The notes under the pieces are model-generated. The model searched no databases, had not been told where the DNA came from, and saw only the letters and a list, made by a program, of their open reading frames with translations. Below, in pieces: positions 41,701-48,585 of a DNA stretch of 64,000 nucleotides. The translations under genes were made by a program, and so were the position numbers. Each line of letters starts with the position of its first letter. Positions within the stretch are counted from its first letter, which is position 1. Source of the DNA: Pusillimonas noertemannii (GTDB taxonomy: Bacteria > Pseudomonadota > Gammaproteobacteria > Burkholderiales > Burkholderiaceae_B); contig NZ_QEKO01000005.1 in NCBI RefSeq assembly GCF_003096595.1, forward strand, positions 1 through 64,000. Reading direction: 5' to 3'.

Positions 41701-41981
41701 TTCACCACCGCGGGCAGATGGCCCGAAGCAGGCTTGATCACGTCGGCCCAATACTGCATGGCCTGCAGAATCTTGCTTTTCTGCATGGCATCCAGGTTCC
41801 AGGTGGATGCACGGGGTGCGGAATAAGAGGGCATGAAAAACCCGTCGCCCACGTCGAAAAAGCGGATCTCGAACATGGCCTGGCCATCGGCGCGATGGAC
41901 CGTGTGGCTTTCGTAAGCCAGGCAGGCGGATGCAGGCAGGGCCAGCGCCAGGGCCAGCGCAAGCGACTTCAATGGGGACAT
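38721..41981 (-). CDS. autotransporter with zinc-metalloprotease passenger
   Basis: 1086-residue type Va secreted protein. A signal peptide (about residues 1-22) is followed by a protease-like domain with HELAHGLGI; His170 and His174 are zinc ligands and Glu171 the catalytic base. The third His expected four residues on in metzincins is missing. A later YMSHSEL (His277) followed by NSTMSHQSY (Met285) could supply the third ligand and a Met-turn. A beta-helical stalk covers roughly residues 330-790. A C-terminal beta-barrel of about 270 residues ends in Phe (NLALHWKF), as BamA substrates do. Targets are unknown. Its own AT-rich promoter with an inverted repeat lies upstream. Confidence 0.87.
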   Translation of the reverse strand: MSPLKSLALALALALPASACLAYESHTVHRADGQAMFEIRFFDVGDGFFMPSYSAPRASTWNLDAMQKSKILQAMQYWADVIKPASGHLPAVVNVGTYNVENAAGLSPANSKAPWLTQLQTSLLGGDPGLGYFDSQAQFVMGTFDWETVPYVPAQVPPTGRVDVMSTAAHELAHGLGITSSVGSMDEEGKKPYFLNEFSSWNQHLRDDNGRPAKPGQTILCKFCTNPYSPDAFDLRQDKGYFAGAHVSEVLAGAMPGVPVKILWEAGDGIDTNYMSHSELKNSTMSHQSYGNYAVFMEAELAALQDLGYDIDRRNFYGRSIYNDGLTVINEHGYFQRNAQGTDYLPGTYNTALLGVGLHVYGSGNTIYQRADLLTEGPGGVGVRVDGQANTLVVEAGTRIHGNGLNGRGVVFAYGRDHVLVQRGQVQALGELGVAANFDFGSSTLGDDTEYRGSYIRSAQGKALPLLEELQGAQVKRYDLTGSLAGRQAAILMSRNALVEHINVMRGASIQGDIISHYAEKDEQGRLRLSELSFGQLADASGQATGRPDAGFALNYQGNILGSNIALSAQGGLTSLNGQHVLHSVRVQPGATLAGNSRYSVLEGAFVNDGIVAPGNSLGRIEIEGDYLQGPQGTLALEVDGRGGHDTLAVSGQAVLDGQLAVIPLQDWYPAGWSVGFDQLIETGATSGAFAAVNAQAQSPTLDFQVAAAGLTARRAEHTYSRWAPNDNARQAGLALDGIAAVAQPDIQPLYAALDFSAPDGSLVADALEPLSGAAYSALFAGTLQRERQIAGLGLRNAQAATEGQWRGYATAFGSSFSQDRRGSQLEYDATAYGAVFGAHTLVNDWTVGAYGAVSELKVKVRDPHQATGRSSAVHLGLQARYEPLAMAGPFAFGQGQLGVEDGKMSRQLHIGSYQASHRSNWTGYSGALAAGGGYRWALSPSLSMGPVASLAYTYLRRPGTSESGPEGTRLELRAASFSSLRSSLGVESSLNLPLKNEATLKAQVQVAWEHELLNRELSQRASFASYDAFAFSTRNTVTGADALAVTAALSYTPSERLSIGASMSSQFLRAGYRSFSGNLALHWKF

Positions 41982-42034
41982 GGGGGCTCGCTACAAAGGG
42001 GTTGGTTTTTGTTTTTGATATTTTTGTAACGGTA

Positions 42035-42057
42035 TTTTTACTATGGGTAAGTAAAAA
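42035..42057. promoter_or_regulatory. inverted repeat upstream of the autotransporter gene
   Basis: TTTTTACT (42035-42042) and AGTAAAAA (42050-42057) form a perfect 8-bp inverted repeat with a 7-base spacer in an AT-rich stretch, 54-76 bases before the autotransporter start. It could be a regulator-binding site or the terminator of hicB. The binding protein is unknown. Confidence 0.5.
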
Positions 42058-42124
42058 CTACAACCGAGATTATGGTGTCAATGCTTCGATTGGCGTACGT
42101 TGCTTTGTGCGCAGGCAATCTTGC

Positions 42125-42526
42125 CTACTTGCCTGCTTCCATCGCGCGGCGCGCCGCCTCTACTAGAAACCCACTGCGTGTCGCGCCATGTGCTTTTGCA
42201 TAGCTGTCGATTTTTGCCAGGATGCGGCGCGGCACGGTGATATTGATTTTTTCCGAGCGTCCGTCAAAGCGCGATACATCGACGTCGACCAGCGCCCAAA
42301 TGCCATCGGCGAAGTCGGGGTTGCCACGATGCTGCGCAATGGGCTGGGGCAGGGGAAGGTCGTCACCGTCTTCCACCAGGCCCTCCAGATGAAGGTCGAT
42401 GGCTTCCTTTACCTGTTCCAGCGCTTCTTCCAGCGTGTCGCCCGCTGAAAAACAGCCCGGCAGATCGGGCACCGACACACCGTAGCGGGTGCCGTCATCG
42501 GTATGCAGAACCACGGGAAATCGCAT
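42125..42526 (-). CDS. hicB: HicB antitoxin
   Basis: 133-residue antitoxin. The N-terminal HicB fold reads MRFPVVLHTDDGTRYGVSVP and SAGDTLEEALEQVKEAIDLH; the C-terminal ribbon-helix-helix DNA-binding part reads KINITVPRRILAKIDSYAKA and GFLVEAARRAM. The start at MRFPVVL is typical. The toxin gene that should precede it is reduced to its first codons (see the hicA remnant). It should therefore act only as a DNA-binding protein or cross-neutralise another HicA. Confidence 0.85.
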   Translation of the reverse strand: MRFPVVLHTDDGTRYGVSVPDLPGCFSAGDTLEEALEQVKEAIDLHLEGLVEDGDDLPLPQPIAQHRGNPDFADGIWALVDVDVSRFDGRSEKINITVPRRILAKIDSYAKAHGATRSGFLVEAARRAMEAGK

Positions 42527-42601
42527 GGGGCTTCCTACTTCCATCCCGCCAGATAAATAGCCTTCAGCCTCCAGCGGCTTGATGATCTGTTTGCTGTTCA
42601 C
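42527..42601 (-). pseudogene. hicA: hicA toxin remnant fused in frame to hicB
   Basis: From GTG at 42601 the frame reads VNSKQIIKPLEAEGYLSGG and runs without a stop into hicB. This is the usual HicA N-terminus (about 17 residues). The RNA-binding His region and the rest of the toxin are missing. A deletion of about 45 codons that kept the frame explains it. Whether a fused protein is made, or hicB starts at its own ATG, is not clear. Confidence 0.7.
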
Positions 42602-42614
42602 GGTGGTTATTATA

Positions 42615-42626
42615 CCTACTAGTAGG
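42615..42626. promoter_or_regulatory. operator of the hicB locus
   Basis: CCTACTAGTAGG is a perfect 12-bp palindrome 14 bases before the hicA remnant. It sits where HicB-type antitoxins bind to repress their own promoter. It is kept even though the toxin is deleted. Confidence 0.6.
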
Positions 42627-42795
42627 ATCGGATATGAAGGCTCTTGGTTCGTCGTTACTTGCTCTCGATGCAGGAACCAAAAGACAGTGATGAAGACAGA
42701 CAAGGAGGGCGGCTATTCGTGAAAGCCGAAGGGAACCGACTGCTGCTCTGTCGGATAAATCAGTTCGTAGTAGTTTGATTTCAAGGGGAGGCGAT

Positions 42796-43185
42796 ATGAA
42801 TCTGCAACGATGCACAGCCTTGATTGTACTGCTGGCTGCGGGCAGCTCGCCGGCCCTCGCCGCGCAGGCGTCGTCGCCCGACTCATCGCGGGCAGACAGC
42901 GTGATCCAGGCGGGGCAGGGCGTGTACACCACCATCGGTAACGACGGCTCGGCGCGAGTAGACCGCAACGGTTCATATAAGTCGCTGAGCACGCATGGCG
43001 GCAGCCAGGGGGTCGATAGCGATGCCGGCGGCAAGGTTCTGCGTACGCCACCCGCCCGCCACCAAGACGCCCGCCGCGACAGCGGCGGGGCTGGATATGA
43101 AAACTACTCCTTGGGCGGGTTCATCTCCATAGAACGAGGCGGCCCGCAGCCGGAAGGCAATTCGCGCAACGACCATAACAGATAA
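42796..43185 (+). CDS. small secreted protein of unknown function
   Basis: 129 residues. The N-terminus MNLQRCTALIVLLAAGSSPA followed by LAAQ is a signal peptide with a likely cleavage after ALA. The mature part is polar and rich in Gly, Ser, Asp and Arg (VYTTIGNDGSARVDRNGSYK), with no Cys, so it is probably periplasmic or extracellular and flexible. GGGGAGG lies 7 bases before the ATG. No family is recognised. It is divergent from the hicB locus. Confidence 0.65.
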   Translation: MNLQRCTALIVLLAAGSSPALAAQASSPDSSRADSVIQAGQGVYTTIGNDGSARVDRNGSYKSLSTHGGSQGVDSDAGGKVLRTPPARHQDARRDSGGAGYENYSLGGFISIERGGPQPEGNSRNDHNR

Positions 43186-43314
43186 ACGTGCCAATGCTCG
43201 CCTGCCGCCGAGCGACTTGCTACCGCGGTTCATCTCGTCCCCTCTCAGATTCGATATCCTCTAAGATGCTGCCTGGCGCATTTGCCGCTGGTAGACCACA
43301 ACACCGAGCCCCTC

Positions 43315-43581
43315 ATGAAAAAAACCGATCTCGAGAAGCAGAAAGCCTTGAAACTTGTGGGCAAGCTCAATGCTGCCGGCGCGCCGCGCCGCTATGCCGG
43401 CGCCGCGCCCGCCGTGGATCGCCGCGAACAGCGTCGCCTGGACCAGGCCGCGGGCCTGGTGTCCTTTCCCCTCAAACTGCAACAGCCCTTGATTTCGGCC
43501 TTGAACGCCAAGGCACAGGCGGAGGGCATCAGCGTCAACGAGCTGGTAAATACGCTGCTGGCCGAGGCGCTGAAAGGCTAG
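43315..43581 (+). CDS. small hypothetical protein with a helix-rich C-terminus
   Basis: 88 residues. The N-terminal half is basic (MKKTDLEKQKALKLVGKLNA). The C-terminal half, LVSFPLKLQQPLISALNAKA followed by EGISVNELVNTLLAEAL, resembles a ribbon-helix-helix or short helical module. The ATG at 43315 was chosen; an earlier start adds 11 residues. It is followed by the DUF188 gene after three bases, so they form one unit. No named family. Confidence 0.65.
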   Translation: MKKTDLEKQKALKLVGKLNAAGAPRRYAGAAPAVDRREQRRLDQAAGLVSFPLKLQQPLISALNAKAQAEGISVNELVNTLLAEALKG

Positions 43582-43584
43582 CCC

Positions 43585-44055
43585 ATGAATATATGGGTCG
43601 ATGCCGACGCCTGTCCCGCCGTCATCAAAGATATCCTGTATCGGGCGGCGCAACGCGTGCAGCAGCCGCTCACCCTGGTGGCCAATCAAATGCTGCGCAC
43701 GCCGCCATCGCCATTGATCCGGGCCGTTCAGGTGCCGCGAGGATTCGATGTGGCGGACGAATATATTGTTGAACGCGTCGCTACCGGTGATCTGGTCATC
43801 ACCGCAGACATTCCTCTGGCAAGCGAAGTTCTGGGCAAGGGCGCATGGGTCCTCAGCCCGCGTGGCGAGCATTACACCGCCGATAGCATAAGCGAGCGCC
43901 TGACGATGCGAGACATGATGGAGGAGTTACGCAGCGCCGGCGTCGATACCGAGGGGCCGGCGGCGTTCAGCCAGACGGACAGGCGCGCATTTGCCAACGC
44001 GCTGGACCGACTGCTGCAGAAAGCGCTACGGGAAAACACCGTCGGGCGCTTCTGA
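43585..44055 (+). CDS. DUF188 (YaiI/YqxD) family protein
   Basis: 156-residue cytosolic protein with the family's opening [20 protein letters not shown] and acidic residues arranged as in PIN/NYN-type nucleases (Asp6, Asp8; later [11 protein letters not shown]). The ending [11 protein letters not shown] is conserved. A nuclease role is suggested by the fold but not proven. It is co-oriented with and three bases after the small upstream gene. Confidence 0.87.
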   Translation: MNIWVDADACPAVIKDILYRAAQRVQQPLTLVANQMLRTPPSPLIRAVQVPRGFDVADEYIVERVATGDLVITADIPLASEVLGKGAWVLSPRGEHYTADSISERLTMRDMMEELRSAGVDTEGPAAFSQTDRRAFANALDRLLQKALRENTVGRF

Positions 44056-44355
44056 TAGACAGGCTGAAATTCTTGGCGCAAGCTAAATTTTCCTCTCCCA
44101 GTGACGTCAACCTCAATATCGGGTCGTCGGTGTCAGTTCGGCGCCACCATTTTGCAAGCTGTCGCAAATCGCGTTGGTCGCCCCAAAAACCGGTCTTCCC
44201 ACCCCTAAATTAAGATCCGCAGGCTCCGTAATCCAGGATGTACAGGAAATACCGGGCCTGCCCAACACCCAGGTGAAGGGCCAGGATTCCACCCGGAAAC
44301 GGGCTTTCCTGGTCAACCGGCGGTAGATGCCGCCTTTTCCCTACAGGAGTAATCC
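44056..44355. other. leader region of the flagellin gene
   Basis: Three hundred bases without a gene. They should contain the fliC promoter and leader. A possible sigma-28-like pair, TAAATTAA near 44206 and CTCCGTAA ten bases further on, is a poor match to TAAA-N15-GCCGATAA, so the promoter is not assigned. AGGAG lies 9 bases before the fliC ATG. Nothing else was recognised. Confidence 0.4.
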
Positions 44356-45741
44356 ATGTCAGTCATCAACACCAACTACCTGGCTCTGGTTTCGCAGAAC
44401 AACCTGAACAGGTCGCAAAGCGCTCTGGGCACCGCCATCGAGCGCCTGTCTTCCGGCCTGCGCATCAACAGCGCCAAGGACGATGCTGCCGGCCAGGCCA
44501 TCGCCAACCGTTTTACGGCTAACATTCGAGGCCTGACGCAAGCTGCGCGTAACGCCAATGATGGGATTTCCATCGCACAGACCACGGAAGGCGCGCTGAA
44601 CGAAATCAATAACAACCTACAGCGCATTCGCGAACTGACAGTTGACGCCGCGAATGGCACAAAGTCTGGTTCAGACCTGAAGTCCATTCAAAATGAAATC
44701 AAAGAGCGCTTGGACGAGATCAATCGGGTTTCCGAGCAGACTCAGTTCAATGGTGTTCGTGTGCTGGGCGAAGATGCTGCGGCTCTGTCTGTGCAAGTTG
44801 GTGCCAATGACGGCCAGCGCATTGATATCGAACTGTCCAAGATCAACCAGAACACGCTTAAGCTGGATGGCTTTGACGTTACCAAGGCGTATGCTAAAGG
44901 TATGACGCCGATCACTGAAGTCAACGATACTGCTGATGCAGCTGATATCGCAACTGCTCTCAACGCAGTTGAGATTACTACTGGCGAAACCGTTGCTACC
45001 GTCGACGAAATTCGTAAAAGCGGTGATGACTACTATGTCCGCGTATCCAATGCTGATGACGACGCACATGGCTATGCAAAGCTTTCTATCGATGAAAGTG
45101 GCAACATCGGTGTTGCAGGGAGCGTTACCACCAATGCGCCCGCAGGGTGGAATGCCGCCGATACGGTAACGGAAGTAGTAACTGGACAAACCGAGATTAG
45201 TACTACAGCAGCCCAAACTGCGGCGACCGCTGCTGGTAGTCTGCTGGGTAATTCTGCCAAGATCGATAATATTTACCAAGATGAAGGTGGTACTTATTAT
45301 GCGCAGGTCTCTGGAACTACCGATGGAACGTATGACGGCTTCCATGAAGTAAATATTGACGCAACAGGCGTGGTGTCATTTGCAGCAGCAGATCTCACCA
45401 CCGCGGCTACGGTTGACGCTGAGTTCTCGGCTGAAATCGAAGGTATGAACGCCCCTACCGGCGTAAACATCAAACCGCTGGATGCTCTGGACCAAGCTCT
45501 GCAAAAGGTCGATGACCTGCGCAGCCACCTCGGTGCGATCCAGAATCGTTTCGAGTCCACCATCGCCAACCTGAACAACACCGTCAACAACCTTTCCGCA
45601 GCCCGCTCGCGCATTGAAGACGCAGACTACGCCGTCGAAGTCTCCAACATGACCCGCGCGCAGATTCTGCAACAGGCTGGCACCTCGGTTCTGGCCCAAG
45701 CCAACCAGGTTCCGCAGACCGTGCTGTCGCTGCTGCGTTAA
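44356..45741 (+). CDS. fliC: flagellin
   Basis: 461-residue filament subunit. The conserved D0/D1 N-terminus is MSVINTNYLALVSQNNLNRS through QTTEGALNEINNNLQRIREL. The C-terminus is LNNTVNNLSAARSRIEDADYA and ends with VPQTVLSLLR. The middle part (about residues 140-370), rich in Thr, Asp and Ala, is the exposed variable domain. Its DNA is visibly less GC-rich than the flanks, which suggests exchange of that cassette. No other flagellar gene is in the window, so this is an isolated flagellin locus; chaperone and cap genes must be elsewhere. Confidence 0.95.
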   Translation: MSVINTNYLALVSQNNLNRSQSALGTAIERLSSGLRINSAKDDAAGQAIANRFTANIRGLTQAARNANDGISIAQTTEGALNEINNNLQRIRELTVDAANGTKSGSDLKSIQNEIKERLDEINRVSEQTQFNGVRVLGEDAAALSVQVGANDGQRIDIELSKINQNTLKLDGFDVTKAYAKGMTPITEVNDTADAADIATALNAVEITTGETVATVDEIRKSGDDYYVRVSNADDDAHGYAKLSIDESGNIGVAGSVTTNAPAGWNAADTVTEVVTGQTEISTTAAQTAATAAGSLLGNSAKIDNIYQDEGGTYYAQVSGTTDGTYDGFHEVNIDATGVVSFAAADLTTAATVDAEFSAEIEGMNAPTGVNIKPLDALDQALQKVDDLRSHLGAIQNRFESTIANLNNTVNNLSAARSRIEDADYAVEVSNMTRAQILQQAGTSVLAQANQVPQTVLSLLR

Positions 45742-45761
45742 TTCGTAGTCGCCTGACCGCA

Positions 45762-45826
45762 GCGTCCGCTTCGGCGGGCGCATGAAATCGGCCCCTTGGG
45801 ATCCGCTCCCTTGGGGCCGATTTCAT
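45762..45826. terminator. double hairpin after fliC
   Basis: First hairpin: GCGTCCGC and GCGGGCGC around a TTCG tetraloop (45762-45781). Second: ATGAAATCGGCCCC (45782-45795) pairs perfectly with GGGGCCGATTTCAT (45813-45826), with an inner GGGA/TCCC pair. There is no long T tract, but the stems are very stable and lie 20 bases after the fliC stop. Confidence 0.75.
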
Positions 45827-45912
45827 GGTATTGGGCGCCTCGTCCATATTGGCGCGATCAAGCAGGCCTCGAGGCCGTTTGCTGAATTTTCTCCCTTATT
45901 GTTCGGATATTT

Positions 45913-46707
45913 ATGTGGCAGTTACTCGGCACCGTTGAATTCAGTTGTTTGAATTGCCATTGTCCTGGCTCCATGCCTTCCAATTACTTTGACATGGCCC
46001 ACGTTTCGGCCAGTAACCGGCGAATGGGAATGGAAAGCTACTATTCCGATATACAGGAGGCTCACTGCATCGATTGCGGCACTTGCATATCTCTTGAGTT
46101 GCAGGTTGTTGAATATCCGCAAGGCGCCATAAACCATGTTTCCATGAACTCATCCGAAGCAACCATTACGCAGCTTCCCACCGTGGAACTCATGGATGAA
46201 ATCTTGCTTCCCCCGGCCAAAGATATCTATGTTCCCGACCAGCGGCTAGTTACGGACGTTTCAAGGATTACGAACACAATCCCGGAACTGATAAGGTTGA
46301 TACAAGAAGACAGCAGCTGTCTCCATCGGATTTCACCCAGGGAGTTCGAAGAAATAATCGCGGAAATCTTCCGGGCGCAAGGCTATGACGTGCGCCTGAC
46401 CAAGAGAACGCGCGACGGTGGCAAAGATGTTATAGCGATTCATCGAAATGAACTGGGGCTGGAAACCTGCTATTTCATCGAGTGCAAGAGGCATGCGCTG
46501 GACAGGAAGGTCGATGTCGGCATAGTCAGGGGAGTGTACGGCGTCCACTCGGCCATGAACGGCCCGAATAAGTCGATTGTTGTCACAACTTCGACCTTCA
46601 CGCCGGATGCTCGTGAGTTTGTGGGTAATGGGTTGCGCAGCAGTTGGGATATGGAATTGAAGGATATCCGGGATGTTATGGGCTGGATCAAAAACTATAA
46701 GCTCTAG
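45913..46707 (+). CDS. Mrr-like restriction endonuclease with zinc ribbon
   Basis: 264 residues. The N-terminal part has CxxC pairs at Cys12/Cys15 and Cys52/Cys55, consistent with a small zinc ribbon. The C-terminal half is a Mrr-type PD-(D/E)xK nuclease. FEEIIAEIFRAQGYDV gives the first acidic position, RTRDGGKDVIAIH the catalytic Asp, and YFIECKRH the E-x-K. It probably cuts modified or foreign DNA, possibly as a lone defence protein. No methyltransferase is near. GC content is lower than in neighbours. The start is uncertain because no good ribosome-binding site precedes it. Confidence 0.75.
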   Translation: MWQLLGTVEFSCLNCHCPGSMPSNYFDMAHVSASNRRMGMESYYSDIQEAHCIDCGTCISLELQVVEYPQGAINHVSMNSSEATITQLPTVELMDEILLPPAKDIYVPDQRLVTDVSRITNTIPELIRLIQEDSSCLHRISPREFEEIIAEIFRAQGYDVRLTKRTRDGGKDVIAIHRNELGLETCYFIECKRHALDRKVDVGIVRGVYGVHSAMNGPNKSIVVTTSTFTPDAREFVGNGLRSSWDMELKDIRDVMGWIKNYKL

Positions 46708-46983
46708 GTCGGTCAGGACTTCTTCTATTGGACAGGCTGCTTTGCTTCTTCGTTGAAGGAACGCGCTCCCGGTCTGCCTCCTTGGCGTGGGGGCTTTGGC
46801 TTAATTCGGCCTAATTCAGTACGGCGTGGCGGAGGAGCCTACGCCTGGCAATCCACGACAAACATCTGCCTTCGGTTTTTACGAATGGCCGGTTTCTGAA
46901 ATCGGCCTCATGATGTCGCTTCGTCCGTCGTCGAGCGGTCCGTCCTTCTTTTCTGTATAGATATTATTTCTATATAATCATCC
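46708..46983. other. intergenic region before the DUF4160 gene
   Basis: Contains a hairpin, GGCCGGTTT with AAATCGGCC around CTG (46887-46907, one mismatch). It also has an AT-rich promoter with the inverted repeat TATAGA-N7-TCTATA (46956-46974) and a TATAAT at 46973-46978, just before the DUF4160 start. The repeat is a likely autoregulatory operator. No gene was found. Confidence 0.5.
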
Positions 46984-47214
46984 GTGACCACAAAACAGCG
47001 CTTCGGCAATAACAAGTATCGGCTGGAGATTCGCGAGCGCGATCATGGACCGGCGCATTGCCACTTGGTAGGCGGTAGCGTGGATGTGATCATTGAACTG
47101 GCCACATTGCAAAGCAACGGCCGGTGGCCGAAGGGTTTGCGAGCCGAGGTGCTGGCTTGGGTCGAGGCCAATCTGGATGAATTGTGGACGGAGTGGAAGA
47201 AATGGCATCGATGA
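46984..47214 (+). CDS. DUF4160 family protein (toxin-like partner)
   Basis: 76 residues from a GTG start: TTKQRFGNNKYRLEIRERDH then GPAHCHLVGGSVDVIIEL, the family signature with a Pro-His-x-His-like PAHCH motif. DUF4160 genes are usually paired with DUF2442 genes in toxin-antitoxin-like modules; biochemistry is little known. The next gene overlaps its stop as ATGA. TATAAT and an inverted repeat lie immediately upstream, so the message may be nearly leaderless. Confidence 0.8.
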   Translation: MTTKQRFGNNKYRLEIRERDHGPAHCHLVGGSVDVIIELATLQSNGRWPKGLRAEVLAWVEANLDELWTEWKKWHR

Positions 47215-47672
47215 AACGCCCGCGCCTTGCGCAAGTGGAAGCTTTGGCGCGTTTCCGGCTGCGGCTGGTTTTCGTGAACGGCATCGAAGCGGTGGTTGAT
47301 TTCAAGCCGCTTTTTGATGAGTCCCCCGGCCTGGCGCCGCTGCGCAGTGCGGCCGCCTTTGCAAAGGCGGCCCTTATCGAGGGCGAGGGCTGGGCGGTGG
47401 TGTGGCCGCAGCTGGATATTCAGATCGGGGCCGACACCTTATGGCTGGACGCACAGGCACAAAGCGCGATGGATGAAAACAGCCGTGTGTTTGCGCAGTG
47501 GCGCGCGCGGAACAGGCTGTCATTGTCGGCCGCGGCCAAGGCGCTGGGCATGACGCCCCGTACGATCAGCGCCTATGGCACAGGCGCCCGGCCAGTACCG
47601 CGCTATGTGGCATTGGCCTGCAAGGGTTGGGAGGCCGAGCAGCGGCAACGGGGCGGGAAACCAGGCGTCTGA
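47211..47672 (+). CDS. DUF2442 protein with C-terminal helix-turn-helix
   Basis: About 153 residues. The N-terminal DUF2442 fold (ALARFRLRLVFVNGIEAVVD, then FKPLFDESPGLAPLR, residues about 9-80) is followed by an HTH segment, LSLSAAAKALGMTPRTISAY. It is probably the DNA-binding antitoxin partner of the DUF4160 protein. ATG at 47211 overlaps the previous stop by four bases. ATG at 47202 is an alternative. Confidence 0.78.
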   Translation: MKRPRLAQVEALARFRLRLVFVNGIEAVVDFKPLFDESPGLAPLRSAAAFAKAALIEGEGWAVVWPQLDIQIGADTLWLDAQAQSAMDENSRVFAQWRARNRLSLSAAAKALGMTPRTISAYGTGARPVPRYVALACKGWEAEQRQRGGKPGV

Positions 47673-47703
47673 TTAAGGGTTTATCCACATGGAGTCAGCC
47701 CTC

Positions 47704-47883
47704 TCACTCTGATGCGCGAACCAGCACTTTTTCTGCCCATTGATTTAGGCTCATCCCAGCCAATTCAGCGGCTAGTGCCGCTTTACGGTGTACCTCGGGG
47801 CTGACACGGAACATCATCCTTCCTGAGTACGGTTTTTGTGGAGTCTTTCCAGTCTTCGCACATGTTTCAAGATGGTTCAACTC
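47704..47883 (-). pseudogene. hicB: hicB C-terminal fragment
   Basis: On the minus strand about 59 codons after an in-frame TAG read ELNHLETCAKTGKTPQKPYS, then GRMMFRVSPEVHRKAALAAE and LAGMSLNQWAEKVLVRA before TGA. This is the end of a HicB antitoxin of the type with a PYSGRMMFRVSPEVH DNA-binding tail. The N-terminal fold and any hicA are absent, so it is a decayed remnant. It would be missed by a plain length filter. Confidence 0.75.
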
Positions 47884-47998
47884 CTAAACGGGTTAGGAGG
47901 GCACGGGCAGCTTTCCCCGGCAATCTGCACGATATGAGCGTGATGCAGCAACCCGCTGCAGATCGGGCGCTTACCGTGGTCCTGCAGCAAGATCCCTT

Positions 47999-48268
47999 TT
48001 ATGAATGCGACCGCAGCCATTCCCGCATGGCGTCATTGACTCGCGTCTGCCATCCCCGGCCCGTAGCTTTTAGGCCTTCGAGTACATCTTGGTCAAATCG
48101 AATGCTGGTCTGTATCTTGACCGGTGATTTCTGCGGCCCCCGCATACGTTTAACGCTGCGTTGAAACGAGGCTGGCATGTCTTTCAGGCGCTTGGCTTGC
48201 TCGAAATCAGCCTTGGTCCACTCCGGGGTGTGCTCGTCAATCCGTTCGGGATCTGGTTTCCTGCGCAT
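47999..48268 (-). CDS. brnA: BrnA antitoxin
   Basis: 89-residue ribbon-helix-helix antitoxin. The C-terminal DNA-binding part is KIQTSIRFDQDVLEGLKATG followed by RGWQTRVNDAMREWL, the BrnA signature. The N-terminal helix that binds BrnT is present (EWTKADFEQAKRLKDMP). It overlaps the end of brnT by 32 bp, as is common for this module. It should neutralise BrnT and repress the operon. Confidence 0.87.
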   Translation of the reverse strand: MRRKPDPERIDEHTPEWTKADFEQAKRLKDMPASFQRSVKRMRGPQKSPVKIQTSIRFDQDVLEGLKATGRGWQTRVNDAMREWLRSHS

Positions 48269-48524
48269 AAAAACATACCTCTCTGATATTGGCCTTGCGA
48301 AGGCTGATGACGCGCACGGCTTCACCGCGCAAAGTGAAGGCCAGGAAATAAAGGTGCGGTCCGATCATTCCTAAAGCTTGATAGCGTGTTTCCGTATAGG
48401 GGAACCGCTTGTCTTCTTTGATGAGGGCTGTATCAAAGTCGAACGCCTGTGCCAAACCGAGAGAGAATCCTCGTTCAGCAATATTTCGCCTATCCTTGAC
48501 GGGGTCGAACTCGACTATTGTCAT
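48237..48524 (-). CDS. brnT: BrnT toxin
   Basis: 95-residue RelE-fold ribonuclease toxin: EFDPVKDRRNIAERGFSLGL, FDFDTALIKEDKRFPYTETR and the C-terminal VRVISLRKANIREVCFY, where the basic residues belong to the active site. Start MTIVEFDP was chosen over an earlier ATG. First gene of a brnT-brnA operon with a near-palindromic CTAATTGTAG close to the start. Confidence 0.87.
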   Translation of the reverse strand: MTIVEFDPVKDRRNIAERGFSLGLAQAFDFDTALIKEDKRFPYTETRYQALGMIGPHLYFLAFTLRGEAVRVISLRKANIREVCFYAQETRSRTD

Positions 48525-48585
48525 TCTAATTGTAGATACGATTTGTGGTTTTGTCACTCGGGACAACGAGGCTTCAACCGGAAGT

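Noticed and set aside
44056-44355. Clear sigma-28 promoter before fliC
   Set aside because: The best candidate differs at several positions and has the wrong spacing, so it was not annotated as a promoter.
46708-46983. tRNA or small RNA gene
   Set aside because: No cloverleaf or recognisable RNA motif; only one short hairpin.
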